From Staphylococcus lugdunensis (GTDB lineage: Bacteria > Bacillota > Bacilli > Staphylococcales > Staphylococcaceae): a DNA stretch of 39,283 nt. Within the stretch, counting starts at the first letter, position 1. Each line of letters begins with the position of its first letter. This document shows, piece after piece, positions 1-7,999 of this stretch. The DNA is taken from assembly GCF_002901705.1 (NCBI RefSeq), contig NZ_PPPV01000012.1, positions 1-39,283 on the forward strand, given 5' to 3'. Position numbers and translations under genes: made by a program. The notes beneath the pieces were generated by a model. That model was not told the origin of the DNA. It worked only from the letters and a program-made list of their open reading frames with translations, and did no database searches.

Positions 1-1
1 T

Positions 2-1129
2 CAAACAACAACAGAATCTGGCATTACGACGCATGTGTATGAACGTATACAATCAGAGATACCAAATGAAGCACCGAAGGAAACACCGGTGCAATTAGAA
101 GTGACACGCTATGTGGATACTGATGGAAATGAAGTTCAAGAGACAGAAGAAGACACGTACCAACCGCCAGGCATTATTGGAGATAAATGGCAGTACACAG
201 GTCAAACAACAACGGCAGATGGTATCACAACATATGTATATGAACGCATCCAATCAGCAATCCCGAACGATGCACCGCAAGAAACGCCAGTACAATTAGA
301 AATAACACGTTATGTGGATATTACCGGAAATGAAGTTCAAGAGACAGAAGAAGGTACGCATCAACCGCGTTATATCATTGGAGATAAATGGCGTTATTCT
401 GGAGTAACAGTGACAGAAAATGGTATTACTAAACATGTCTATGAACGTATTCAATCAAAAGTTCCAAATGACGCACCACAAGAAACGCCAGTACAATTAG
501 AAGTAACACGCTATGTGGACCCAGAAGGAAACGAAATACAAGAAACAACAGAAGGTAAACATCAACCGCCAGGCATTATTGGAGATAGATGGCAATACAC
601 AGGAAAAGTTACAGAAAAAGACGGCATTACAACATATGTCTATGAACGTATTCAATCAAAAGTTCCAAATGACGCACCGCGTGTAGACATTGATGAATTG
701 AAAATCACAATTTATGTTGATACAAATGGTCGTGAAATTGTTCCATCACGAAAAGGTCAGTTACCACCAGAACAATTTATCGGACAAGATTGGCAATATA
801 CAGGACATAAGATTGAAAAAGATGGTATTACAACATATATTTATAAAAAAGTAGAGAATGCTGTGCCAGCAAAACAATTGAAAAAGACTAAGCATAATAC
901 GCAGTCTGAAAGTCAATTCAAACATACACCACAAGTTAAACAACAACTTGTTAAATATCATAATGTTAAAGAACAACGTTCTATTGAAAAGTCAGAACAT
1001 ACAGATATGCATGTGTCAGAGTTACCTGAAACAGGAGAAACAGCTAATAAAAACGGACTAATAGGTGGATTGTTAATAGCAATAGGTGCATTTTTCGTAA
1101 CAAAAAGAAAAAAAGAAAACACAAAATAA
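2..1129 (+). CDS. LPXTG cell-wall-anchored repeat protein, C-terminal part
   Basis: Partial gene: the frame is open to the left window edge, so the start, signal peptide and ligand-binding region lie outside; 375 residues are visible. Three near-identical 67-residue repeats occupy nt 80-280, 281-481 and 482-682, followed by a diverged fourth (about 683-868). Each carries a YVDxxGNE motif, IIGDxWxYTG and DGITxxVYERIQS. The pattern resembles MucBP-like repeats of Gram-positive surface proteins, but I cannot name the family surely. A charged Lys/Gln-rich linker follows, then LPETG (nt 1022-1036), a hydrophobic segment and a KRKK tail: the classic sortase A sorting signal. It should be displayed covalently on peptidoglycan, probably as an adhesin. 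Its neighbours are core genes, so it is likely an accessory gene inserted at this locus. A strong hairpin terminator follows it. Confidence 0.85.
   Translation, partial: QTTTESGITTHVYERIQSEIPNEAPKETPVQLEVTRYVDTDGNEVQETEEDTYQPPGIIGDKWQYTGQTTTADGITTYVYERIQSAIPNDAPQETPVQLEITRYVDITGNEVQETEEGTHQPRYIIGDKWRYSGVTVTENGITKHVYERIQSKVPNDAPQETPVQLEVTRYVDPEGNEIQETTEGKHQPPGIIGDRWQYTGKVTEKDGITTYVYERIQSKVPNDAPRVDIDELKITIYVDTNGREIVPSRKGQLPPEQFIGQDWQYTGHKIEKDGITTYIYKKVENAVPAKQLKKTKHNTQSESQFKHTPQVKQQLVKYHNVKEQRSIEKSEHTDMHVSELPETGETANKNGLIGGLLIAIGAFFVTKRKKENTK
80..868 (+). repeat. 201-nt tandem coding repeats in surface protein
   Basis: Units at 80-280, 281-481 and 482-682 have exactly the same length (67 codons) and long identical nucleotide runs, for example around VPNDAP/QETPVQLE. 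A fourth, diverged unit runs from 683 to about 868. A further unit probably precedes the window, because residues 1-26 of the visible frame match a repeat end. High nucleotide identity suggests recent duplication or ongoing homogenisation. Confidence 0.9.
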
Positions 1130-1143
1130 TATAGCAATACACG

Positions 1144-1543
1144 TCGAGACATAAATTTCCAAAAAATCGCACAAAGATGATTTGAAATAAATCATCTTTG
1201 TGCTTCTTTGTTATATTCAATAGTTTGTATTGCTGGCTCGCTTTTTTAGAGAATAGCTTCAGCCACCCCAACTTGCTTTGCTTGATGAATTTCTTCTCGA
1301 AATTCTCTCTGTTGGGGCCCCACCCCAACTCGCTTTGTCCGTTGGCTTTCTTTTCGAAAGCCTCTTTGTTGGGGCCCCATCCTGAGCTTGTCTTGTTCTT
1401 TCAAGCTCTTGCTAAAATACTTCGTACTTAAAAGAAGTGTGCTTTTTCTTAATGACGCTTAATATAATAAAGAAACAGGCAAATTCTATTAAGTTTCAAT
1501 AGAACTTGCCAGCTGAAGCTTTTAAAAGAAATTTATGTCTCGA
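1144..1543. repeat. Nested inverted-repeat cassette with STAR-like hairpins
   Basis: The segment is bounded by a perfect 16-nt inverted repeat (1144-1159 and 1528-1543). Inside are a second inverted repeat (AGCTTCAGC 1255-1263 with GCTGAAGCT 1512-1520) and several hairpins: 1170-1202; 1266-1317; 1323-1374; 1384-1408; and 1478-1490 with 1498-1510 (12 of 13 pairs). Units starting at 1266 and 1323 are a 57-nt direct repeat ending in GTTGGGGCCCC, which fits the signature of staphylococcal STAR elements as I remember it. No convincing coding frame or transposase is present. It fills most of the 544-nt gap 1130-1673. Confidence 0.75.
1170..1212 (+). terminator. Rho-independent terminator after the LPXTG gene
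   Basis: Perfect 14-bp stem, 1170-1183 with 1189-1202, 5-nt loop GAAAT, followed by a T-rich run (CTTCTTTGTT). It lies about 40 nt past the stop codon of the surface protein. Confidence 0.85.
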
Positions 1544-1548
1544 TCTTC

Positions 1549-1602
1549 ATATATACTAAACCTTTGTGTACAACTACGTATGCGAGGGTTTTAGTATATA
1601 AT
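1549..1602. repeat. Long imperfect inverted repeat upstream of speG
   Basis: The arm around 1551-1562 (ATATACTAAACC) pairs with the arm around 1587-1600 (GGTTTTAGTATAT), with a loop of roughly 24 nt. It may act as a transcription barrier between the repeat cassette and speG. There is no clear T-tract beyond it, so I do not call it a terminator. Confidence 0.5.
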
Positions 1603-1622
1603 CAATTTGCTATTAATATCAT

Positions 1623-1651
1623 TTTACTTTCATTTGAATTTTCCATAAAAT
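1623..1651 (+). promoter_or_regulatory. Candidate promoter for speG
   Basis: TTTACT (1623-1628), a 17-nt spacer and TAAAAT (1646-1651), about 22 nt before the start codon and just upstream of the AAAGGAGTG ribosome binding site. The -35 matches consensus at 4 of 6 positions; the spacing is ideal. Confidence 0.45.
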
Positions 1652-1673
1652 TTGAATAAAGGAGTGCATAAAA

Positions 1674-2201
1674 ATGATTATTCGTGCATTAGAGGAAACC
1701 GATTTAGAATTCGTACATCAGCTCAATAATGAATATTCGATTATGTCATATTGGTTTGAAGAACCTTATCAATCACTGAGTGAATTGCAACATCTTTATA
1801 ATAAGCATATTTTAGATGAAGATGAAAGACGATTTATTATAGAACAAGATGACCATGCTATTGGTATTGTTGAATTAGTTGAGATAGATTTTGTACATCG
1901 AAACTGTGAAGTCCAAATTATTGTTGATCCTGATTATAGTGGACACGGTTTTGCTAAACAAGCTTTTAAAATGGCCATAGACTATGCATTTTTAGTCTTG
2001 AATATGCATAAAGTATATCTATATGTTGATGTTAATAATGAAAAGGCTGTTCATATTTATGAAACACATAACTTTAATATTGAAGGCACATTAAAAGAAC
2101 ATTTTTATACTAATGGAGAATATCGAGATTGTTATGTTATGGGTTTATTAAAAAATCAGTGGTCTTATAGCAATCCCGACAATTTATCACATATTCGTTA
2201 A
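1674..2201 (+). CDS. speG: Spermidine/spermine N-acetyltransferase (SpeG family)
   Basis: 175-residue GNAT acetyltransferase. It transfers acetyl from acetyl-CoA to spermidine or spermine, lowering the toxicity of excess polyamines in the cytoplasm. The sequence follows SpeG over its length: an N-terminal IIRALEETDLEFVHQLNN, YWFEEPY, the ERRFIIE block, VELVEIDFVHRNCE and the acetyl-CoA-binding region QIIVDPDYSGHGFAKQA (RxxGxxG-like loop), then YLYVDVNNEKAVHIYE and a C-terminal FYTNGEYRDCYVMG. The start ATG has a strong AAAGGAGTG site 6-8 nt upstream. It sits 25 nt before an Orn/Lys/Arg decarboxylase-family gene, so the two may be co-transcribed and work on related amines. S. aureus generally lacks a core speG and gains one on the ACME element; here the gene is in core context. 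Substrate choice is inferred from family. Confidence 0.88.
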   Translation: MIIRALEETDLEFVHQLNNEYSIMSYWFEEPYQSLSELQHLYNKHILDEDERRFIIEQDDHAIGIVELVEIDFVHRNCEVQIIVDPDYSGHGFAKQAFKMAIDYAFLVLNMHKVYLYVDVNNEKAVHIYETHNFNIEGTLKEHFYTNGEYRDCYVMGLLKNQWSYSNPDNLSHIR

Positions 2202-2226
2202 TATTTAATTGAAAAGAGTGTTACAC

Positions 2227-3570
2227 ATGGCATTGCCAATTAATTATAAATTAAGCCAACTTATAAATGAAAAGGCTATATCTATGCATGTTCCTGGTCA
2301 TAAAAATATGACAATTGGGACGTTACATGAACTAGATTTTAAATTTGATATGACTGAAATCACAGGTTTAGATGATTTGCATCATCCAGAAGATATTATT
2401 CTTAACAGTCAACATAATATGTCAAAACATGAAGACTACGATGCTTTTATACTTGTTAATGGAACAACGTCAGGTATATTAGCTACAATACAAGGGTTTT
2501 CAGCTGTGGATGGACGTTATTTAATTGCTAGAAATGTACATAAGTCTGTTTTTCATGGGCTTGATTTAACACATCAAAGTGCAGATATTTTACCTATGCA
2601 GGAAAGTCTTCAAACCCATCATTATTACGGTCCTCAAACAAGAGATTTTGATTCTGAACAATATAAATTAGCCGTAGTTACATACCCAAATTATTATGGA
2701 GAATGTTTTGATATTAATTCCTGTATTTCAAAATTGCATGCAGCTAATATACCTGTCTTAGTTGATGAAGCACACGGGGCACATTTTGATTTAGACGGCT
2801 TTCCTACTTCAGCGTTAAACATGAAAGCGGATTATGTCGTACAGTCATATCATAAAACGTTACCTGCGTTAACAATGGGATCAATATTGTTTATTCACAA
2901 ACAAGCGCCGCAACGTGATAAAGTTATTCAATATTTGAGTTATTTTCAGACATCTAGTCCCTCATATCTTGTTATGGCTAGCCTGGAACAGGCAAACCAA
3001 TTTTATCAACAGTATGATAGTAGATTGTTTTTTAAAAGACGACAACAGTTTATCGAAATGATGCAAGATAAAGGATTTATAATGATACAAATGGCTGATC
3101 CGCTAAAGCTAACAGTACAGCATAAGCATATGTTAGGATATCAAATTCAAGATTGGTTTGAAAAAATGTCTGTTTTCGTGGAACTTGCAGATGATTATCA
3201 AGTATTGCTTATTTTACCTTTATGGCACGAACAAGATAAATATCCATTTGATGAACTTATTGAACGTATACGTATGCAGCCTGTTGAGGATTTGATAAAT
3301 CATAATCAGCAATCAAGTTACACTCGTTTACCTTGTGCCGCTGGTAGTTACGAGACAATGGATATTACCCATGTTACATGGGTTGGGTTAGATAACGCGC
3401 AAGGTATGATATTAGCACAACATATAACGCCTTATCCACCAGGTATACCACTTTTCTTTACGGGCGAAAGAATCACTCAAAATATGTTAAAATTAATAGC
3501 GCATTATATTGATTCTGGTGTCAGAGTGGAAGGGATTAACAATAAAAAAATTTTGGTTAAGGATGAATAA
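2227..3570 (+). CDS. Orn/Lys/Arg decarboxylase family PLP protein
   Basis: 447-residue fold-type I PLP enzyme of the ornithine/lysine/arginine decarboxylase family (compare B. subtilis YaaO). Near the N-terminus HVPGHK, then the DITGLDDLHHPE-like block, NGTTSG for cofactor phosphate, VDEAHGAHF (the aspartate that contacts the PLP ring nitrogen) and SYHKTLPA, with Lys210 as the expected Schiff-base lysine. The C-terminal domain ends with AQHITPYPPGIP and FFTGERI, typical of the group. I start at ATG 2227, because AAAAGAGTG lies 7 nt upstream; a TTG 18 nt earlier would place that site inside the gene. The true substrate is unknown: some short members have no proven polyamine role. The speG gene directly upstream supports a link to polyamines. 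tmk follows after 3 nt, implying one operon. Confidence 0.82.
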   Translation: MALPINYKLSQLINEKAISMHVPGHKNMTIGTLHELDFKFDMTEITGLDDLHHPEDIILNSQHNMSKHEDYDAFILVNGTTSGILATIQGFSAVDGRYLIARNVHKSVFHGLDLTHQSADILPMQESLQTHHYYGPQTRDFDSEQYKLAVVTYPNYYGECFDINSCISKLHAANIPVLVDEAHGAHFDLDGFPTSALNMKADYVVQSYHKTLPALTMGSILFIHKQAPQRDKVIQYLSYFQTSSPSYLVMASLEQANQFYQQYDSRLFFKRRQQFIEMMQDKGFIMIQMADPLKLTVQHKHMLGYQIQDWFEKMSVFVELADDYQVLLILPLWHEQDKYPFDELIERIRMQPVEDLINHNQQSSYTRLPCAAGSYETMDITHVTWVGLDNAQGMILAQHITPYPPGIPLFFTGERITQNMLKLIAHYIDSGVRVEGINNKKILVKDE

Positions 3571-4548
<978 letters not shown>

Positions 4549-4593
4549 ATATCGAAATAACGACGATGAATGAAAATAATGTTTGAAATTTAG

Positions 4594-4818
4594 AGGTCGG
4601 GACAAAAGTGTTTAGGATTTAAGCAGAACATAAAGTAGCACTGATGAAAAAGCAACGTTAAACGTGTTTCTTTAAATTTTTGTGAATAGCGGCAGTATTC
4701 AGTTAGAGCTTGCTTGTAGAAATGTTATATACATTTCTCTGTGCTGGGGCTCCGCGCAAATCCTACTTCTGGATTGCTTTGTTGGCTTTCCGAGGTGTAT
4801 ACGTTTTGTGTCTCTGCC
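4594..4818. repeat. Degenerate STAR-like repeat between pstA and holB
   Basis: The gap 4549-4844 has no gene. It holds GGTCGGGACAAAAG (about 4595-4608, a motif common in staphylococcal intergenic repeats) and a perfect 8-bp hairpin (4718-4725 with 4731-4738). This is followed by CTCTGTGCTGGGGCTCC (CTCTCTGTTGGGGCCCC in the 1144-1543 cassette), an imperfect hairpin GCAAATCC/GGATTGC, and GCTTTGTTGG. The order hairpin, TCTCTGTG, GGGG matches a unit of that cassette. Confidence 0.55.
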
Positions 4819-4844
4819 TTTTTTATATATGAGGAGTTTAGATC

Positions 4845-5771
4845 ATGGATGAATTTGAACGTCTTTTGAATGCTTTTGGTTCTAATAAGTTGTCGCATGC
4901 ATATTTGTTTGAAGGTGATGATGCGGAGTCTATGAAACAAGTTGCTATGGATTTTGCTAAGTTAATTTTGTGCCAAAATAATCAGCAGTGTGAGTTGAAG
5001 GTAGCAGGATTTAATCATCCAGATTTTATGTATGTAGCTTCTGATGAATCAAGCATTAAAAAGGAACAAGTTGAGCAACTCGTGCATCGTATGAATCAGC
5101 TTCCAATTGAGGGAGCGTATAAAGTATATATTATAGAAAGTTTTGAAAAACTGACGGTTCAAGGGGAAAATAGTATTTTAAAATTTTTAGAAGAACCTCC
5201 GAAAAATACAATAGCTATTTTAATCTCTACAAAGCCAGAACAAATATTAGATACTATTCATTCGAGATGCCAGCATGTTTACTTTAAGCCAATGAACAAA
5301 GCGCATTTTGTAGAACAATTGACAGAAGTCTCTGTATCGCGTCCTGTTGCTGAAATGTTGAGCACCTACACAACTCAACTTGAAGCTGCATTAACATTGA
5401 ACGAAGAAAATGATTTAACAGCATTACGCAAAGTGATTGTGCATTGGTGTGAATTGCTCATTGAAAACAAACCGATGGCATTAATTGGAATTATCGAGTT
5501 GTTAAAGAACGCCAAAAACCGCAAGTTGCAGTTGTTAACATTGGCTGCAGTAAATGGTTTTTTTGAGGATATTATGCATGCTAAATTAAAAGCTGGTAAA
5601 CACTATACATTTCAAGATTTAAGCAATGAAATTGAGCGATATGCTGAAGCATTAACATTACAACAAATGATAAGAATATATGACCAATTAACAGAAGCGC
5701 ATAAGAAATTAATGCAAAATGTAAATCCAACATTAGTATTTGAACAAATTGTAATTAAGGGTGTGAGATAA
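4845..5771 (+). CDS. holB: DNA polymerase III delta' subunit
   Basis: 308 residues. Delta' is the stator of the clamp loader: with delta and tau it opens the DnaN clamp and loads it on primed DNA. The N-terminal AAA+ fold is visible (LSHAYLFEGD, residues about 16-25), with no functional Walker A lysine, as expected for delta', which does not hydrolyse ATP. Further motifs are YIIESFEKLTVQGENSILKFLEEPP (Walker B/sensor region) and the DTIHSRCQ 'SRC' motif that acts as arginine finger. Cysteines at CQNNQQC may be the remains of the zinc module. Start ATG has GAGGAG 9-14 nt upstream. It is followed directly, with no gap, by ricT. Confidence 0.95.
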   Translation: MDEFERLLNAFGSNKLSHAYLFEGDDAESMKQVAMDFAKLILCQNNQQCELKVAGFNHPDFMYVASDESSIKKEQVEQLVHRMNQLPIEGAYKVYIIESFEKLTVQGENSILKFLEEPPKNTIAILISTKPEQILDTIHSRCQHVYFKPMNKAHFVEQLTEVSVSRPVAEMLSTYTTQLEAALTLNEENDLTALRKVIVHWCELLIENKPMALIGIIELLKNAKNRKLQLLTLAAVNGFFEDIMHAKLKAGKHYTFQDLSNEIERYAEALTLQQMIRIYDQLTEAHKKLMQNVNPTLVFEQIVIKGVR

Positions 5772-6575
5772 ATGCCAAAGATAGTAGGTGTACAGTTTCA
5801 ACAAGCTGGGAAGTTAGAATATTATGCGCCTCAAGAATTAACTATCAAAGAAGACGACTGGGTGATTGTAGAATCAAAACGTGGCCTGGAATTAGGACTT
5901 GTTAAATGTCCACCTTGTCATGTTGCTGATGGCGATGTAACACTGCCCCTTAAAGAAGTCATACGTAAGGCTACACCTAAGGATATTGAAATATATAAAC
6001 AAAATGCACAAGATGCTAAAGCAGCACTAACTTTGTGTCACGATTTCATTAAACAGTTAGAACTAGATATGCGTCTTGTTAACTGTGAATATACGTTGGA
6101 CAAGTCTAAAATCATCTTTAATTTTACGGCAGATGATCGTATCGACTTTCGGAAGTTGGTAAAATTATTAGCGCAACAATTAAAAACACGTATAGAATTA
6201 CGGCAAATTGGTGTGCGTGACGAAGCTAAGCTTTTGGGTGGCATTGGACCATGTGGCCGTTCACTATGTTGTTCTACGTTTTTAGGAGATTTTGAGCCTG
6301 TATCGATTAAGATGGCGAAAGATCAAAATTTATCTTTAAATCCGACTAAAATTTCGGGTGCATGTGGCCGACTTATGTGCTGTTTGAAATATGAAAATGA
6401 TTTATATGAAGAAGTACGAGCACAATTGCCAGATGTGGGAGAGAAAATTTCGACACCTGATGGACAAGGACGCGTAGTAGCACTTAATATTTTAGATATT
6501 TCTATGCAGGTTAAAATTGATGGATTAGAGCAACCACTGGAATACAAAATGGAAGAAATTGAAGCGTTTAATTAA
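5772..6575 (+). CDS. ricT: RicT (YaaT), PSP1-domain Fe-S protein of the RNase Y complex
   Basis: 267 residues, PSP1 domain protein equivalent to B. subtilis YaaT/RicT. In Bacillus, RicT joins RicA (YmcA) and RicF (YlbF) in a Y-complex that binds [4Fe-4S] clusters and directs RNase Y to specific mRNAs, influencing biofilm and competence. Key features: an N-terminal beta-rich part with VIVESKRGLELGLV, the conserved Cys pairs in CGRSLCC (Cys161, 166, 167) and CGRLMCC (Cys198, 203, 204), and a C-terminal small beta domain. The start codon follows the holB stop immediately; ribosome binding site AAGGGTGTGAG overlaps holB. Whether Staphylococcus uses it exactly as Bacillus does is inference. Confidence 0.9.
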   Translation: MPKIVGVQFQQAGKLEYYAPQELTIKEDDWVIVESKRGLELGLVKCPPCHVADGDVTLPLKEVIRKATPKDIEIYKQNAQDAKAALTLCHDFIKQLELDMRLVNCEYTLDKSKIIFNFTADDRIDFRKLVKLLAQQLKTRIELRQIGVRDEAKLLGGIGPCGRSLCCSTFLGDFEPVSIKMAKDQNLSLNPTKISGACGRLMCCLKYENDLYEEVRAQLPDVGEKISTPDGQGRVVALNILDISMQVKIDGLEQPLEYKMEEIEAFN

Positions 6576-6591
6576 GGAGGTTTCATGACTT

Positions 6592-6939
6592 TTGGAGCGA
6601 AATGAATTATTTGAGCGGCTTGTGAGTCTGGAAGCAAACGTTAATGCGATAACGCAAGATATGAATGAGATAAAAGAAATGGCTGTAGCTTTAGTTGAAG
6701 AGAACGTTGCATTACATATTGAAAACGATAATTTAAAGCGCTTGATGGACAAAGATGAGCTTTCACAAAATAGTCAGCCTAAGACAAAGGAAGCCAAACA
6801 AGTCAAAAAACCATTACCCAGTAAGGATAACTTAGCAATGTTATATGCTGAAGGGTTTCATATATGTAAAGGTGAATTATTTGGAAAACATCGACAAGGC
6901 GAAGATTGCTTGCTTTGTATGGCAGTACTTAATGACTAA
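6592..6939 (+). CDS. yabA: YabA, negative regulator of replication initiation
   Basis: 115 residues. YabA bridges DnaA and the DnaN clamp and restrains re-initiation at oriC. The N-terminal half is a coiled coil (heptads of Leu/Val/Ile over residues 5-50) that forms the tetramer; the C-terminal half has a zinc site, His90, Cys92, Cys106, Cys109, in [20 protein letters not shown]. The start is TTG at 6592, since the family begins with an xRNE motif and no in-frame ATG fits; TAAGGAGG ends 11 nt before it. An out-of-frame ATG at 6585 opens only a 6-codon frame. A strong terminator follows, ending the holB-ricT-yabA unit. Confidence 0.93.
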   Translation: MERNELFERLVSLEANVNAITQDMNEIKEMAVALVEENVALHIENDNLKRLMDKDELSQNSQPKTKEAKQVKKPLPSKDNLAMLYAEGFHICKGELFGKHRQGEDCLLCMAVLND

Positions 6940-6961
6940 TGACTCAGCGATATAAATGACA

Positions 6962-7019
6962 GGGTGTATATACAAACAACAGACGCTTAGGACTGCTGTT
7001 ATTGTAACACCCTTTTTTT
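6962..7019 (+). terminator. Long-stem Rho-independent terminator after yabA
   Basis: GGGTGT (6962-6967) pairs with ACACCC (7007-7012), and inside TACAA-ACAACAG pairs with CTGTT-ATTGTA, giving an interrupted stem of about 18 bp, followed directly by seven T. The Shine-Dalgarno of the next gene begins at the end of the T-tract, so downstream transcription relies on readthrough or an unseen promoter. Confidence 0.85.
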
Positions 7020-7031
7020 AGGAGCGACATA

Positions 7032-7757
7032 ATGTTAAAAGCACATGAACGTATAGATTGTCTTATTAAAGAAAATTTGAAAGTAATACAAAACGACGAC
7101 GTGTTTTCATTTTCAACTGATGCTTTATTATTAGGCTATTTTACTGAAGTAAGAAAAAAAGATACAATTATGGATTTGTGTTCTGGAAATGGTGTCATAC
7201 CGCTACTATTATCTGCGAAAGGTACACAACAAATAGATGCGATGGAAATACAAATACAGTTAGTCGATATGGCGCGTCGAAGCTTTAAATATAACCATCT
7301 AGAAAATCGATTAACGTTGTTTCATATGGATTTAAAAGAAACGACGCAATATTTCAAACCCTCACAATATTCTCTTGTGACATGTAACCCACCTTATTTT
7401 AAAATAAATCAACAGCATCAACACCAAAAAGAAGCACATAAAATCGCACGTCATGAGATTATGTGTACACTCAGTGATTGCATGAAGGCTGCGCAACATC
7501 TACTTAAGCAGGGCGGGCGATTAATGATGGTACATCGAGCAGAAAGGCTTATGGATGTCTTAACTGAAATGAGACAAGTAAACATTGAACCGAAACGCTT
7601 ACATTTAATTTATAGTAAAAAAGGCAAAACAGCCCAAACGATTGTTGTGGAAGGTCGAAAAAGTGGAAAGCATGGGTTAGAACTATGTGCACCGTTTTAT
7701 ATTTATAATGAAGACGGTAGTTACTCGGATGAGATGAAAGAGGTTTATTATGGATAA
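7032..7757 (+). CDS. tRNA1(Val) A37 N6-methyltransferase-like protein (YabB/TrmN6)
   Basis: 241-residue class I SAM-dependent methyltransferase. The SAM-binding motif I is DLCSGNGVIPLLL (about residues 50-62), and the catalytic N6-adenine motif is NPPYF (Asn119-Pro-Pro-Tyr122). It matches the YabB/TrmN6 family, whose E. coli member modifies A37 of tRNA-Val(UAC). The RBS TAGGAGCG lies 6-7 nt before ATG. The C-terminus overlaps the GIY-YIG gene by 8 nt, implying translational coupling. Exact tRNA target in staphylococci is not established; the presence of a tRNA-Val(UAC) gene at the window end is likely coincidence. Confidence 0.85.
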   Translation: MLKAHERIDCLIKENLKVIQNDDVFSFSTDALLLGYFTEVRKKDTIMDLCSGNGVIPLLLSAKGTQQIDAMEIQIQLVDMARRSFKYNHLENRLTLFHMDLKETTQYFKPSQYSLVTCNPPYFKINQQHQHQKEAHKIARHEIMCTLSDCMKAAQHLLKQGGRLMMVHRAERLMDVLTEMRQVNIEPKRLHLIYSKKGKTAQTIVVEGRKSGKHGLELCAPFYIYNEDGSYSDEMKEVYYG

Positions 7758-7998
7758 ACATTTTGTATATATTGTGCAGTGTAAAGATCATAGTTTGTAT
7801 ACGGGTTATGCCAGAGATGTAGAAGCGCGAATTAAACAGCACAATCTAGGAAAAGGGGCCAAATATACAAAGGCAAGACGCCCAGTAGTCTTAGTTTATC
7901 AAGAAATGTACGATACGAAATCAGAAGCATTAAAAAGAGAATATGAAATTAAGCAATTATCAAGAAAGCAAAAATTAGCATTATTTAAGGAGAGATAA
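7750..7998 (+). CDS. GIY-YIG domain nuclease-like protein (YazA/UPF0213)
   Basis: 82 residues, a stand-alone GIY-YIG domain as in B. subtilis YazA and E. coli YhbQ. The motif is seen as FVYIVQC followed by LYTGYARDVEARIKQHN, which supplies the two tyrosines and the catalytic arginine; a conserved C-terminal glutamate in EALKREYEIKQLSR would bind metal. The cellular role is not well settled; E. coli relatives cut damaged or structured DNA in vitro. It is sandwiched in an operon, overlapping the methyltransferase by 8 nt and ending 1 nt before rsmI. Confidence 0.88.
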   Translation: MDKHFVYIVQCKDHSLYTGYARDVEARIKQHNLGKGAKYTKARRPVVLVYQEMYDTKSEALKREYEIKQLSRKQKLALFKER

Positions 7999-7999
7999 T

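Noticed and set aside
80..682. Tandem repeats as CRISPR array
   Set aside because: The units are coding, contiguous and 201 nt long, with no spacers; they translate into surface-protein repeats.
1141..1160. Insertion-sequence end (ACGTCGAGACATAAATTT)
   Set aside because: It is one arm of a 16-nt inverted repeat but no transposase gene or target-site duplication is present, so it is described as a repeat cassette instead.
1198..1431. 77-codon frame in the repeat cassette encoding a repeated SLLGPHP peptide
   Set aside because: The peptide repeat is a by-product of the 57-nt DNA repeat; there is no ribosome binding site, and the frame spans the terminator and hairpins.
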